Positions 25,463 to 34,011 are shown, counted from the first letter of the stretch. The stretch: 64,000 nucleotides of DNA from Mesorhizobium sp. M2D.F.Ca.ET.226.01.1.1 (GCF_004022705.2 NZ_RZOY02000003.1:1-64000), one strand, 5' to 3'. Program-made: numbers and translations. The notes: generated from the letters alone by a model not told the origin.

Positions 25463-26773
25463 ATGCTTTATGTTGAAATCGCTGTCGTTGCCGTCCTCAT
25501 CCTGGTGAACGGCCTTCTGGCAATGTCGGAGCTTGCCATCGTCTCGTCGCGGCCGGCCCGGCTGAAGGCGATGATCGACCGCAACGTCAGGGGCGCCGGC
25601 CGGGCGCTGGCGCTGGGCTCGAACCCCGGCAAATTCCTGTCCTCGGTGCAAATCGGCATCACGCTCGTGGGCGTTCTATCGGGTGCCTTCTCGGGCGCGA
25701 CGCTTGGAGAGCGGCTGGCGCAATATCTGGCCACGACCGGCGTCCGTGAAAACATCGCCGACCCTGTCGGCGTCGGCATCGTCGTTGCCATCATCACCTA
25801 TGCCTCGCTGATCGTCGGCGAGTTGGTGCCGAAGCAGATCGCGCTGCGCGATCCTGAGCGCGTCGCGGTCCGCGCCGCGCCCGCAATGACCATCCTCGCC
25901 ACCGCCTCGGCGCCGCTCGTCTTCCTGCTCGATCTCTCCGGCCGCGCCGTTCTGTGGCTTCTCGGCCAGGCCGGCGAGGCTGAAGAGAAGGTCACCGACG
26001 AGGAGATCAAGATGCTGGTCGCCGAGGCCGAGCATCACGGCACCATCGAATCCGACGAGCGCCGCATGATTGCCGGCGTCATGCGGCTCGGCGACCGCGC
26101 CGTGCGCGCCGTCATGACGCCGCGCACCGAGGTCGACTGGCTGAACCTGCAATCCGACGAGACCGCCGTCAAAAAGCTTTTGATGGATACCCAGCACTCG
26201 CGCCTGCCTGTCGGTGACGGCAATGTCGACGCCATGGTCGGCGTCATCCAGACGCGCGATGTGCTCGCCGCCCTTCTTGCCGGCAGGGTATTGGATCCGC
26301 GCCAGCATGTGCGCGCCGCCCCCATCGTCCATGACCAGGCCGATGCGCTCGACGTCCTGCAGAAGCTCAGGGAATCGGACGTTCCCATGGCTCTGGTCCA
26401 TGACGAATACGGCCATTTTGAAGGCATCGTCACACCGGCCGACATTCTCGAAGCCATCACCGGCGTTTTCCGCTCCGACCTCGAGGCGGGCGAGGAAGAA
26501 AACGCCGTCAAGCGCGAGGACGGCTCCTGGCTGCTCGCCGGCTACATGCAGGCCGACGAGATGGCCGAGGTGCTGGGCATCGATCTGCCCGAGAACCGGG
26601 ACTACGAAACCGTCGCCGGCTATGTGCTGTCGCATCTGCATCATCTGCCGACGACCGGCGAGTGCGTCGACGCGCAAGGCTGGCGCTTCGAAGTGGTCGA
26701 CCTCGACGGCCGCCGCATCGACAAGCTGATCGCCACCCGCCTGCCGGAGGGCCATCGCCCGCTGGTGCGCTGA
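25463..26773 (+). CDS. Hemolysin/TlyC-type CNNM-CBS-CorC_HlyC membrane protein
   Basis: 436 residues. The DUF21/CNNM membrane domain covers about 1-185 (four hydrophobic stretches, MSELAIVSSRPARLK, IGITLVGVLSGAFSGA, LIVGELVPKQIAL). Two CBS motifs lie at about 205-325 (VMTPRTEVDWL, VPMALVHDEYGHFEGIVTPADILEAI). The CorC_HlyC domain follows at about 345-425 (DETVAGYVLSHL-type block). Despite the hemolysin name, such proteins are linked to Mg or other divalent-cation efflux and adenosine-nucleotide sensing. No operon partner; the first gene after a non-coding gap. Confidence 0.92.
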   Translation: MLYVEIAVVAVLILVNGLLAMSELAIVSSRPARLKAMIDRNVRGAGRALALGSNPGKFLSSVQIGITLVGVLSGAFSGATLGERLAQYLATTGVRENIADPVGVGIVVAIITYASLIVGELVPKQIALRDPERVAVRAAPAMTILATASAPLVFLLDLSGRAVLWLLGQAGEAEEKVTDEEIKMLVAEAEHHGTIESDERRMIAGVMRLGDRAVRAVMTPRTEVDWLNLQSDETAVKKLLMDTQHSRLPVGDGNVDAMVGVIQTRDVLAALLAGRVLDPRQHVRAAPIVHDQADALDVLQKLRESDVPMALVHDEYGHFEGIVTPADILEAITGVFRSDLEAGEEENAVKREDGSWLLAGYMQADEMAEVLGIDLPENRDYETVAGYVLSHLHHLPTTGECVDAQGWRFEVVDLDGRRIDKLIATRLPEGHRPLVR

Positions 26774-26889
26774 GTGGCCGAAAGTTCAATTGGCGGTGGT
26801 TGACGCCGTCGTCAAGCTTCGTTTTCCTCACTTATGATTGACCGGTTAGATAGCTTTGAAGCGCTGCAAAAGCGTCTATATCGGCAACC

Positions 26890-28185
26890 ATGGATGCATC
26901 GAGCGAACACGCCCTGAACGACGAGCTTCTCTCCGACATCCAGCGTCTGTCCTTCGACTATTTCCTGAATGAGGCCAACCCGGTCAACGGCCTGGTCGCC
27001 GACCGAAACACCGCCACATCGCCCGCCAGCATAGCCGCAGTCGGCCTCGCTTTGTCGTCCTATCCTGTCGGGGTAGAGCGCGGTTTCATGACGCGCGCCG
27101 CCGCGGTTGAGCGGACGCTCGCCACGCTGCGCTTCTTCTGGAACGCACCGCATGGGCCGGAGCCCGACGCCACCGGCTACAAGGGCTTCTATTATCATTT
27201 CCTCGACATGCGGACCGGACGCCGCGTCTGGAATTGCGAACTGTCCACGATCGATACCGCGCTTCTGCTTGCCGGGGTGCTGACGGCCGGCGCCTATTTT
27301 GACGTCGACGACGAATTCGAGGCGGAAATCCGCCGGCTTGCCGATGCGCTCTACCGCCGCGCCGACTGGCGCTGGGCGCAAAATGGCGGCGCCACCGTCA
27401 CCCATGGCTGGCGGCCCGAAAAAGGCTTCCTGCGCTATCGCTGGGAAGGCTATGACGAGGCACTGATCCTGTACATGCTGGGCCTGGGTTCGCCGACTTT
27501 TCCGCTGCCGCCCGAAAGCTACGCCGCCTGGCTGTCGAGCTACAAATGGAAGAAGATCTATGGCCGCGAAATGGTCTATGCCGGTCCGCTCTTCATCCAT
27601 CAGTTCTCGCATATCTGGATCGATTTTCGCGGCATTCGCGATGCTTTCATGCGCAATGTCGGCAGCGACTATTTCGAGAACAGCCGGCAGGCGACCTATC
27701 TCCAGCGCGACTATGCCATCCGCAATCCCAAGGGCTTCACCGGTTATGGCGAGAACTGCTGGGGCATCACGGCCAGCGACGGCCCGGGGCTGCAGCCGAG
27801 CCGGGCCGGCGGGCGCCGCTTCTTCACCTACCTGGCGCGCGGCGCCCCTTTCGGTCCCGATGACGGCACGCTATCGCCATGGGCGGTGATCGCGTCATTG
27901 CCCTTTGCGCCGGAGATCGTGCTGCCGGCGCTGCGCTACTTCCACGAGATCGACCTGCATGACGGCAACCCCTACGGCTTCACCGCAAGCTTCAATCCGA
28001 CGATCGCCGACGCTGGCGGCCGGCCCTGTGGTTGGGTGTCGCCGGACCATGTCGGCATCAACCAGGGGCCAATCGCGCTGATGATCGAGAATTACCGGTC
28101 GGATTTCCTGTGGCGGCTGCTGCGCCAGGTGCCGGCCATCACCACCGGCCTGCGGCGGGCCGGGTTTTCAGGCGGCTGGCTGTAG
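26890..28185 (+). CDS. Glycoamylase-domain (PF10091-type) protein, putative beta-1,2-glucan or related glycan hydrolase
   Basis: 431 residues, an (alpha/alpha)-barrel-type protein of the glycoamylase-like family. Recognisable are IQRLSFDYFLNEANPVNGLVADR near the N-terminus, YKGFYYHFLDMRTGRR, WEGYDEALILYMLGLGSP, and GYGENCWGITASDGPG in the middle, and a closing GINQGPIALMIENYRS. The same fold is found in cyclic beta-1,2-glucan synthase (NdvB-type) proteins and in GH144 endo-beta-1,2-glucanases. No signal peptide was seen, so it may act on cytoplasmic glucan or be exported by another route. Rhizobia make cyclic beta-1,2-glucan, which makes that substrate attractive but unproven. Confidence 0.85.
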   Translation: MDASSEHALNDELLSDIQRLSFDYFLNEANPVNGLVADRNTATSPASIAAVGLALSSYPVGVERGFMTRAAAVERTLATLRFFWNAPHGPEPDATGYKGFYYHFLDMRTGRRVWNCELSTIDTALLLAGVLTAGAYFDVDDEFEAEIRRLADALYRRADWRWAQNGGATVTHGWRPEKGFLRYRWEGYDEALILYMLGLGSPTFPLPPESYAAWLSSYKWKKIYGREMVYAGPLFIHQFSHIWIDFRGIRDAFMRNVGSDYFENSRQATYLQRDYAIRNPKGFTGYGENCWGITASDGPGLQPSRAGGRRFFTYLARGAPFGPDDGTLSPWAVIASLPFAPEIVLPALRYFHEIDLHDGNPYGFTASFNPTIADAGGRPCGWVSPDHVGINQGPIALMIENYRSDFLWRLLRQVPAITTGLRRAGFSGGWL

Positions 28186-28305
28186 GAGCGAGCCGGCGCG
28201 ACGAGTGCATTACGCCGCTGCGCCCAGGCCGGGTGCTTGACGTGGCCGACCGCTAAGGCCGCATCGGTGGGGTGATTGCTCCTGCCCTGCCAGACGGTCG
28301 TGCAC

Positions 28306-28530
28306 TTAAACCAGTCTGCCGGCATCGGACCGGACGCCCGTGACATCGCTGACGTCAAGCAACGCCGCACAATCGATCATGTCGTGAAATTGGGCGTGCG
28401 GATCGAGCGACAGCCACGAGCCGTAGGACCGGAGTCGCCTGAGCCCGGCCATCTTCTCCAACCTCGCCTGCCGCTCCTCGTCGCCCGGCAAGACCCATTT
28501 CGAACCTCTGGTCGCTGCAAGAGACTGCAC
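28306..28530 (-). CDS. Hypothetical small protein
   Basis: A 74-residue minus-strand frame with high third-position GC and a plausible sequence (RLRSYGSWLSLDPHAQFHDM). No domain recognised and no Shine-Dalgarno stands out. It sits in the 1.2-kb stretch between the glycoamylase gene and the efflux operon that otherwise holds only gene remnants, so it may itself be a fragment. Confidence 0.3.
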   Translation of the reverse strand: MQSLAATRGSKWVLPGDEERQARLEKMAGLRRLRSYGSWLSLDPHAQFHDMIDCAALLDVSDVTGVRSDAGRLV

Positions 28531-28798
28531 AATTCCACCTCACACGCCGCGTGCCTGATCCCTCAACGTTCGAAAGATAGCCCGCGCCAAAGCGTGCGCC
28601 ATCATCTGTTCAGATGTCGGGGCTGATGGAATCGGTCAACGTGGCACTTGCATTGCCAGGCAGTCATGGCCGATGCCGGCGACGCAGGCCGGGCCAAGGA
28701 ACCCATCATTTGTTAATGTTCCACGCCAAAGCCCGGCTTACCAAATGCTACCCTGCCCAAGTTGCGGGGGCGTGGTCCGGCCCGCAAATCCTGTATCA

Positions 28799-29176
28799 CC
28801 ATGACGGCGGAGTTGGCGAGGGAGCCGTTGACCGAAAGCTTGCCGGCCTCGATCGTGGTTGCGCCGCCCATCGCACTTACGCTTGTGAGGTTGAGGTTGC
28901 CCACGCCTCTCTTGGTCAGCGTGCCGGTGCCGGAGATGACGGCGGAGAAGCTGGCATCGGCCGGCTGGTCGAAGACCAAAGCTGCATTATCAAGGATGTT
29001 GCCGGCGCGGCCGAGATCGTCGTGCCGCCGCTATAGGTGCTGTCGCCGGTCAATATGGTCGTGCCGCTGCCGATCTGGCTGACCGCGCCGCTGCCGGAAA
29101 TGGCGCCGGCAAAGGTGTAGCTGTCGGAGCGGTCGAAGGCCACGGTGCCGTTGTCGGGCACCAGGCTGAACAGCAA
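28799..29176 (-). pseudogene. Autotransporter passenger-repeat remnant (frameshifted)
   Basis: Reading the minus strand, FSLVPDNGTVAFDRSDSYTF, AGAISGSGAVSQIGSGTTIL and TGDSTYSGGTTIS are classical passenger-associated beta-helix repeats of type V secreted proteins. After TTIS the homology jumps frame and resumes at AGNILDNAALVFDQPADASF and onward to SVNGSLANSAVMV, then stops. So at least one indel has broken it, and both ends are missing. It is what remains of a large surface protein gene. Confidence 0.8.
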
Positions 29177-29177
29177 G

Positions 29178-29336
29178 CCGCAGCAGCTTTGGGGCGGCCT
29201 CGGATTCGGCGGTTCGCTGAGCTGAGCCGACGACCGCTACGCCGTCCATGGCGAGCTGCTGGCACGCTCGAGCCTGAAGGATTTCGGCAACAGCCATTCC
29301 TTCGGCGGCTCGGTCGGCTTCAGCGTGAAGTGGTAG
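29178..29336 (+). pseudogene. Autotransporter beta-barrel C-terminus remnant on the opposite strand, with a nonsense codon
   Basis: The plus strand encodes WGGLGFGGSLS, then TGA at 29223-29225, then ADDRYAVHGELLARSSLKDF and NSHSFGGSVGFSVKW before TAG 29334-29336. Family barrels read ...SWADDRY..., so the TGA most simply comes from a TGG tryptophan codon. The closing aromatic W is the outer-membrane insertion signal. The piece abuts the passenger remnant, which is on the other strand, so the old gene has been inverted or rearranged as well as mutated. Confidence 0.78.
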
Positions 29337-29370
29337 ATGCTGCCGTCGCTCGCTGTCACTTCGGTTCCGC

Positions 29371-30930
29371 TCAATGCGCGTTAGGCGGCGCCTTCGGCGT
29401 CACGTTGCGCAGGAACGGAACCAGCGCCGTAGCGATGACGAAAGCCGCCATGATGACCAGGAACGCATCGGCATAGGCCATGGTCGAGGCTTCACGATAG
29501 GCGAGCTGCCAGAGCTGCTTCAGCGCGGCGGCATGGCCGTCGTCGATGGCGCCGGGCAATTGTCCGTAGCGCTGCGCAACCTTGTCGACCAGGCGCATGG
29601 CCGCCTCGTTCTGCGGCGTCAGATGCGAAGCGATCGCCAGGAAATGAAAGTTGGTGCGGTTGTTGAGGATCGCGCCGCAGATTGCGATGCCGACCGCGCC
29701 GCCGAGATTGCGCATGGTGTTGAACAGGCCGCTGGCATATTTCAGCCGTTCCGGCGGCAGGCTGCCCAGCCCGAGATTGACGCTGGGCGCGACGGCGAAG
29801 ACCTGCGGAAAGCCGCGAAAGATCTGCGGCAGGAGAAGCTCGGCCGAGCCCCACTGGCTGGTGATGGCGCTGAAACTCCACATCGAGGCGCCGAAGGACG
29901 CCAGGCCGAACATCATCAGCCAGCGCGTGTCGAAGCGCTTGGCAAGGAAGATGTAGACCGGAACCCCGACCATCGAGGCGACGCCGGTGGAGAACACCGC
30001 CAACCCCGTCTCGAACGCGTTGTAGCCCCGCACATAGCCGAGGAACAGCGGCGTCAGATAGATCGTGGCGAAGATGCCGATGCCGGTGATGAAGGAGAGA
30101 AAACAGCCGATCGCGAAATTGCGGTTGCCGAAGGCGCGGAAGTCGACCACCGGCTGCGCATAGGTCAGGCTGCGGGTAACGAACAGAACCAGCGTGACCA
30201 CGGCGACGACGGCGCCGTTGCGGATCGTCGCGTCATCGAACCAGTTCGAGCGCGAGCCCTCCTCCAGCACATATTCCGCCGTGCCGAGGCTGACCGCCAT
30301 CAGCGCCATGCCGATATAGTCCGCGCCCTTCAGCAACGACAGATCGCCCTTGTCGATCTTCACCAGAAGCGCAACGAGGACGGTGATGACCACCCCGGGG
30401 ATGACATTGACGTAGAACAGCCAGTGCCAGTTCAACGTGTCCGTGATCCAGCCGCCGATGACAGGCCCGAGCGTCGGCGCGATCGAGGCGATGCTGCCGA
30501 CGACGGCGGCGGCATAGACGCGCCTCGAGCCCTGGAAATAATGGAAGGACGAGGTGAACACCGTCGGGATCATCGATGCGCCGAGCAGCCCCTGCAGCGC
30601 CCGGAACACGATCATGCTTTCGATGTTCCAGGCAAAGCCGCAAAGCATGCTGGCCAGGGTGAAGCCGGCCGCCGAGATGGTGAACAGCCATCTGGTCGAG
30701 AAGACGCGGGTGAGCCAGCCCGACAGCGGGATGACGATGATCTCCGCCACCAGATAGGAGGTCTGCACCCAGCCGATCTGATCCTGCGCGGCCGACAGGC
30801 CGCCGCCGATGTCCTGCAGCGAGGAGGCGACGATCTGGATATCGAGCAGCGCAATGAACATCCCCACGCACATCACCATGAACGGCAGGATGCTGGCGAG
30901 GAAGGTTTGCGGGGCGGCCGGCGCTGACAT
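29371..30930 (-). CDS. emrB: EmrB/QacA-type (DHA2) major-facilitator drug exporter
   Basis: 519 residues with about 14 hydrophobic helices. The DHA2 motifs LLDIQIVASSLQDIGGGLSAA in TM1, motif A-like GWLTRVFSTRW, and motif C SIAPTLGPVIGGWITD are visible. It pumps hydrophobic toxicants using the proton gradient. The start at 30930 (MSAPAAPQTFL) lies 7 bases after the emrA stop; an upstream extension of the frame runs into emrA and is not used. Together with EmrA and a TolC-type channel (not in the window) it forms a tripartite pump. Confidence 0.9.
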   Translation of the reverse strand: MSAPAAPQTFLASILPFMVMCVGMFIALLDIQIVASSLQDIGGGLSAAQDQIGWVQTSYLVAEIIVIPLSGWLTRVFSTRWLFTISAAGFTLASMLCGFAWNIESMIVFRALQGLLGASMIPTVFTSSFHYFQGSRRVYAAAVVGSIASIAPTLGPVIGGWITDTLNWHWLFYVNVIPGVVITVLVALLVKIDKGDLSLLKGADYIGMALMAVSLGTAEYVLEEGSRSNWFDDATIRNGAVVAVVTLVLFVTRSLTYAQPVVDFRAFGNRNFAIGCFLSFITGIGIFATIYLTPLFLGYVRGYNAFETGLAVFSTGVASMVGVPVYIFLAKRFDTRWLMMFGLASFGASMWSFSAITSQWGSAELLLPQIFRGFPQVFAVAPSVNLGLGSLPPERLKYASGLFNTMRNLGGAVGIAICGAILNNRTNFHFLAIASHLTPQNEAAMRLVDKVAQRYGQLPGAIDDGHAAALKQLWQLAYREASTMAYADAFLVIMAAFVIATALVPFLRNVTPKAPPNAH

Positions 30931-30937
30931 GGCGCCC

Positions 30938-32032
30938 TCAGTGCGATCCGGTATCGACCGTGACCACCGTCGACAGGCCGGGCCGCAGCGCGACCTTGCC
31001 CGCCTGGTCGGCGTCGATTGTGATCCTAACCGGCACCCGCTGCACGATCTTGGTGAAATTGCCGGTCGCATTCTGCGGCGGGATAACGCTGAAGATCGCT
31101 CCGGTGGCCGGCCCGAGGCTGGTGACGTGGCCCTTGAGCGGCCGGTCGGGGGCGACATCGGCATAGACCGTCGCGGCCTGGCCGTCGGCCATGGCGCGCA
31201 GCTGGTCTTCCTTGAAGTTGGCGTCGACCCACAGGCCCGACGCAGGAACGATGGTCAAAAGGTAGCTGCCCGGCGAAACATAGGTGCCGACCTGCGCCAG
31301 CCTGTTGCCGACGATGCCGTCGATCGGCGAGCGGATTTCCGTGAAGCCGAGGTCGAGATCCGCCGTATCGAGATCCGCCTTGGCGGCCGCGACTTCCGCC
31401 GTCGCTTCCGAGATCTGGGTGTTGAGGACGTCGAGCTGTTGTTTAGAAGCAGCGAGCGCTGCCCGCGCGGCGGTGACGGATGCCTGCGCCTGGCCATCGG
31501 CGGCGGCACTCTTTTGGGCATCCTGCTCTGAACCCGTCCTGGCGCTGGCAAGCACCGCGTAGCGCTTGGCATCCTGTGCGGTGAAGAGAGCAGCGGCGCT
31601 TTTGGCCTCGAGATCGGCCCTGGCCTGCTCGATTAGCGAATTCTGCAGCGGCACCCGAGCGCGCAGATTATCGAGCGCCGACTGCTTCTGCTGCACCGAC
31701 GCCTGTGCACGTTCCAGCGCGGCCTTGAACGGCCTGTCGTCGATGCGGATGACGGGCTGGCCAGCGGTGACATGCTGGTTGTCCTCTACGAACACTTGGT
31801 CGATATGTCCGGCGACGCGCGGCGCCAGTGGCGTGACATTGCCGCCGACATAGGCGTCATCCGTCGTCACCAGGAAGCGGTTGGCCTGCCACCACTCGAA
31901 GCCATACCAACCGGCGCCGGCGATCGCGATCAGCGCTGCGCCGAGCAGCAGCGGCTTGCGCCGCTTCCTGGCTGGTTTCGGAAGATCAACGACCGTGGTC
32001 TCCAATTCGGCCGGGGAAAGAGCCTTGTTCAT
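30938..32032 (-). CDS. emrA: EmrA/HlyD-family membrane fusion protein
   Basis: 364 residues. The cytoplasmic N-terminus KPARKRRKPLLL and one membrane helix (about 28-48) are followed by the first lipoyl half NVTPLAPRVAGHIDQVFVEDNQHVTAG. Then come a long Ala/Gln-rich coiled-coil hairpin (about 105-210), the second lipoyl half IRSPIDGIVGNRLAQVGTYVSPG and a beta-barrel domain. It links the inner-membrane pump EmrB to an outer-membrane channel. Its ATG overlaps the TGA of the regulator upstream (ATGA). Confidence 0.92.
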   Translation of the reverse strand: MNKALSPAELETTVVDLPKPARKRRKPLLLGAALIAIAGAGWYGFEWWQANRFLVTTDDAYVGGNVTPLAPRVAGHIDQVFVEDNQHVTAGQPVIRIDDRPFKAALERAQASVQQKQSALDNLRARVPLQNSLIEQARADLEAKSAAALFTAQDAKRYAVLASARTGSEQDAQKSAAADGQAQASVTAARAALAASKQQLDVLNTQISEATAEVAAAKADLDTADLDLGFTEIRSPIDGIVGNRLAQVGTYVSPGSYLLTIVPASGLWVDANFKEDQLRAMADGQAATVYADVAPDRPLKGHVTSLGPATGAIFSVIPPQNATGNFTKIVQRVPVRITIDADQAGKVALRPGLSTVVTVDTGSH

Positions 32033-32577
32033 CTCCTTCGCGCCTCTTCCCGGCCGCCACGGCTATTCTCGACCAGCGGAAGGCCCGAACCTTCGGTGCT
32101 GAAACGATAGCGCTGCCGCATTCGGTCTGTGGCCATCGGGGCCGTCGCTATGGCGAAGCCGCCACCGTCCAGCTCCCTGCCGGTCTCCCGGTCGACCAGG
32201 ACCGGCTCGGCCCAGCGCCCGTCCGCGCTGTCCACCACGACCAGGCTCGGACCTTCGGGCGCCAGATGCCTGTTGCCCCAGGCAAGCAGCGTAAGCAGCA
32301 CCGGCCGGAAATCGCGGGCCTTGGCAGTCAGCACATATTCATGGCGAAGCGGCCGTTCGCAGTAGGCGCGCTTGTCGAACAAACCGCGCTCGACCAGGCT
32401 GTTCAACCGCCGCGTCAGGATGTTGGGCGCGATGTCCAGGCTTTTCTGAAACTGGTCGAAGCGCGTGAGACCCTGGAAGGCGTCGCGCAGCAACAGGATG
32501 CTCCACCACTCACCAACCTCGTCGAGGCTGCGCGCGATGGGACACGGGCGCGTTTCGAAGCTCGTCCTGGCAACCAT
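32029..32577 (-). CDS. HxlR-family transcriptional regulator of the efflux operon
   Basis: 182 residues. The HxlR winged helix covers about 8-110 (CPIARSLDEVGEWWSILLLRDAFQG; DIAPNILTRRLNSLVERGLF), with a C-terminal extension to about 182 containing GRWAEPVLVDRETGREL, as in HxlR proteins that control transporters. One cysteine (C12) sits just before the first helix where HxlR sensors carry a redox cysteine. It is the first gene of regulator-emrA-emrB and probably represses it through the repeats at 32598-32641. Confidence 0.9.
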   Translation of the reverse strand: MVARTSFETRPCPIARSLDEVGEWWSILLLRDAFQGLTRFDQFQKSLDIAPNILTRRLNSLVERGLFDKRAYCERPLRHEYVLTAKARDFRPVLLTLLAWGNRHLAPEGPSLVVVDSADGRWAEPVLVDRETGRELDGGGFAIATAPMATDRMRQRYRFSTEGSGLPLVENSRGGREEARRR

Positions 32578-32597
32578 TCTCGTGGCTCACTTTCAAT

Positions 32598-32641
32598 ATG
32601 CAAGTGACAGATAGCCAAGTTAATTGCATAATGCAAGTCAC
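32598..32641. promoter_or_regulatory. Operator-like repeats upstream of the hxlR-emrAB operon
   Basis: The repeats ATGCAAGTGAC (32598-32608) and ATGCAAGTCAC (32631-32641) are 33 bases apart, three helical turns. The second overlaps a perfect palindrome TTGCATAATGCAA (32624-32636). They begin 20 bases upstream of the regulator's start codon, where an HxlR dimer pair would sit. Regulator assignment is inferred from position. Confidence 0.6.
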
Positions 32642-32709
32642 TCTGCGGCGCAGATTTGGAATCGCTCGACACGAAGTCGTGAGCGGTCTCGTACCTGCTG
32701 GCTGTTTGG

Positions 32710-33075
32710 CTATTCTCGGACGAAGGTGTCGAGGCTGGTGCCGAAGGCGCGCCAGGTTCCTACCTGCTTGCGGGAAGCGGTCTCGCCCTCCTTGCCGGTG
32801 ATGGTGCTGCCCGCCACCGTCAGCCACATCGTCTGCAGTTTGCCGTCCCGCAATATTCCGGTGTAGCTCACCGCGGCCGGGCCGGCCGTACCCTCGCCGG
32901 CGGCCGTTACTCCAATGACGTCGCCATGCGCGATGCCGAGTATCGGCACGGTCTGTCCATAGAAGCTGCTGTCTTCGAGCGCTGTGCGAAACGTGCCTTC
33001 AATCCGGCCGCCGTCCTCGCCAGTGATGTCGAGGACGGACCCGTACTGATTGCTCCATCTGCCAAGCCAAGCCAT
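32710..33075 (-). CDS. Avidin/streptavidin-family protein without signal peptide
   Basis: 121 residues. Compared from memory with streptavidin, the strand and ligand positions line up. GRWSNQYGS carries the N and S of strand 1 (N9, S13); GTFRTA replaces GTYESA; VSYTG stands for TTWSG, so one binding tryptophan is Tyr; TMW (W84) and GTWRAFG (W108) keep the other two; and SLDTF holds the ureido-binding aspartate (D116). It probably binds biotin as a dimer or tetramer. No export signal was found, unlike most avidins. The start at 33075 is set by GGAGGAG directly upstream. It is unrelated to its operon neighbours. Confidence 0.8.
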   Translation of the reverse strand: MAWLGRWSNQYGSVLDITGEDGGRIEGTFRTALEDSSFYGQTVPILGIAHGDVIGVTAAGEGTAGPAAVSYTGILRDGKLQTMWLTVAGSTITGKEGETASRKQVGTWRAFGTSLDTFVRE

Positions 33076-33256
33076 TCCGCTCCTCCACGACTGTCTGTCT
33101 TCGTCTTTCGGCGGATTCGGACCTGCATCTAACGCACCGTTCCGAGCGATCAAGTGACCGTCAGACGTGGTCGGGCCGAACGCAGGACAGTGCGGTGGCT
33201 CAAAGGGATCAGGCTGCTGTCCAAGCGAGATGGGTAGCTTCGGTTTTCGCAGATTG

Positions 33257-33288
33257 AAAAAGGGGCGGCGCCAGCGCCGCCCCTTTTT
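33257..33288. terminator. Bidirectional intrinsic terminator
   Basis: A perfect 14-bp stem AAAAAGGGGCGGCG / CGCCGCCCCTTTTT (33257-33270 with 33275-33288) has loop CCAG and T-runs on both strands. It serves the FMN reductase gene on the minus strand, whose stop is 28 bases away. Confidence 0.9.
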
Positions 33289-33315
33289 ACTGGGAGGACA
33301 AACTCGACTGACCGC

Positions 33316-33921
33316 TTAGGCAGCCTGGGCTTCGCTGGCGATCGCGTCGGCGGCACGCGCCGCCTTCAGCACCTTGGCCCACCAGGCGACGTCGTTGACG
33401 AGTGCGGTGGCCGACTGGTTCAGGTGCTCGAGGTCTTCGAGCTTCTTTTCGCCCTGGCGTACGGCAAGGTAGTCACCCCAGGCGATATGCACGGCCGACT
33501 TGACCGGCGCCATCTGCAGTTCGACAGCGATCAGGCGAAGGTGCTCGATCGCACGCGAGCCGCCGACCGAGCCATAACCGATGAAACTGGCCGGCTTCTT
33601 GTTCCATTCATTGGCGGCGTAATCGATGGCGTTCTTCAAGACACCCGTCGGGGCGTGATTGTATTCGGCGGCGGTGAAGATGAAGCCGTCGAACTCGGCA
33701 ACCTTCCTCTGCCAGCGCTGCGCCACTTCGTTCTGCGACGGCGCCCAGGCGGAGGATGCGACCTCGTCGAAGAAGGGCAGCGGCCAATCGCGCAGATCGA
33801 CGATCTCGACATCGATGTCGGCGTGCGACTTGGCGATCTTGGCAATCCACTGCGTCGGGACGTCGGCGAAGCGGGCGGCGCGCGTCGAACCGACGACAAT
33901 GGCGATTTTGGGCTTGGACAT
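33316..33921 (-). CDS. NAD(P)H-dependent FMN reductase (flavodoxin-fold)
   Basis: 201 residues. The flavodoxin-like fold has the FMN phosphate loop GSTRAARFADVP (12-23) and the isoalloxazine-side motif TAAEYNHAPTGVLKNAIDYA around 84-103, both hallmarks of NADPH-dependent FMN reductases and azo- or quinone reductases. It probably reduces quinones, flavins or electrophiles in the cytoplasm. It is divergent from an HxlR regulator, a common pairing in which the regulator senses electrophiles and controls the reductase. The start at 33921 (MSKPKIAIVVGS) has a GGAGAG upstream. Confidence 0.92.
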   Translation of the reverse strand: MSKPKIAIVVGSTRAARFADVPTQWIAKIAKSHADIDVEIVDLRDWPLPFFDEVASSAWAPSQNEVAQRWQRKVAEFDGFIFTAAEYNHAPTGVLKNAIDYAANEWNKKPASFIGYGSVGGSRAIEHLRLIAVELQMAPVKSAVHIAWGDYLAVRQGEKKLEDLEHLNQSATALVNDVAWWAKVLKAARAADAIASEAQAA

Positions 33922-33947
33922 AAGGGGCTCTCCTTGCGGGAATTACT

Positions 33948-33964
33948 GGTATCGTTTGGATACC
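33948..33964. promoter_or_regulatory. Palindromic operator between FMN reductase and HxlR genes
   Basis: The inverted repeat GGTATC-N5-GATACC (33948-33953, 33959-33964) lies in the 90-base divergent gap. A further GTGATACT half-like site lies at 33976-33983. It is a suitable target for the adjacent HxlR protein. Confidence 0.6.
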
Positions 33965-34011
33965 GGCGCTATATGTGATACTGACAAACCGGCGCGCAAG
34001 GAGGCACGTTT

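Noticed and set aside
28713..28979. Treating the passenger-repeat frame as an intact small gene
   Set aside because: It begins mid-repeat, changes frame relative to the preceding repeats and ends in unrelated sequence, so it is a remnant.
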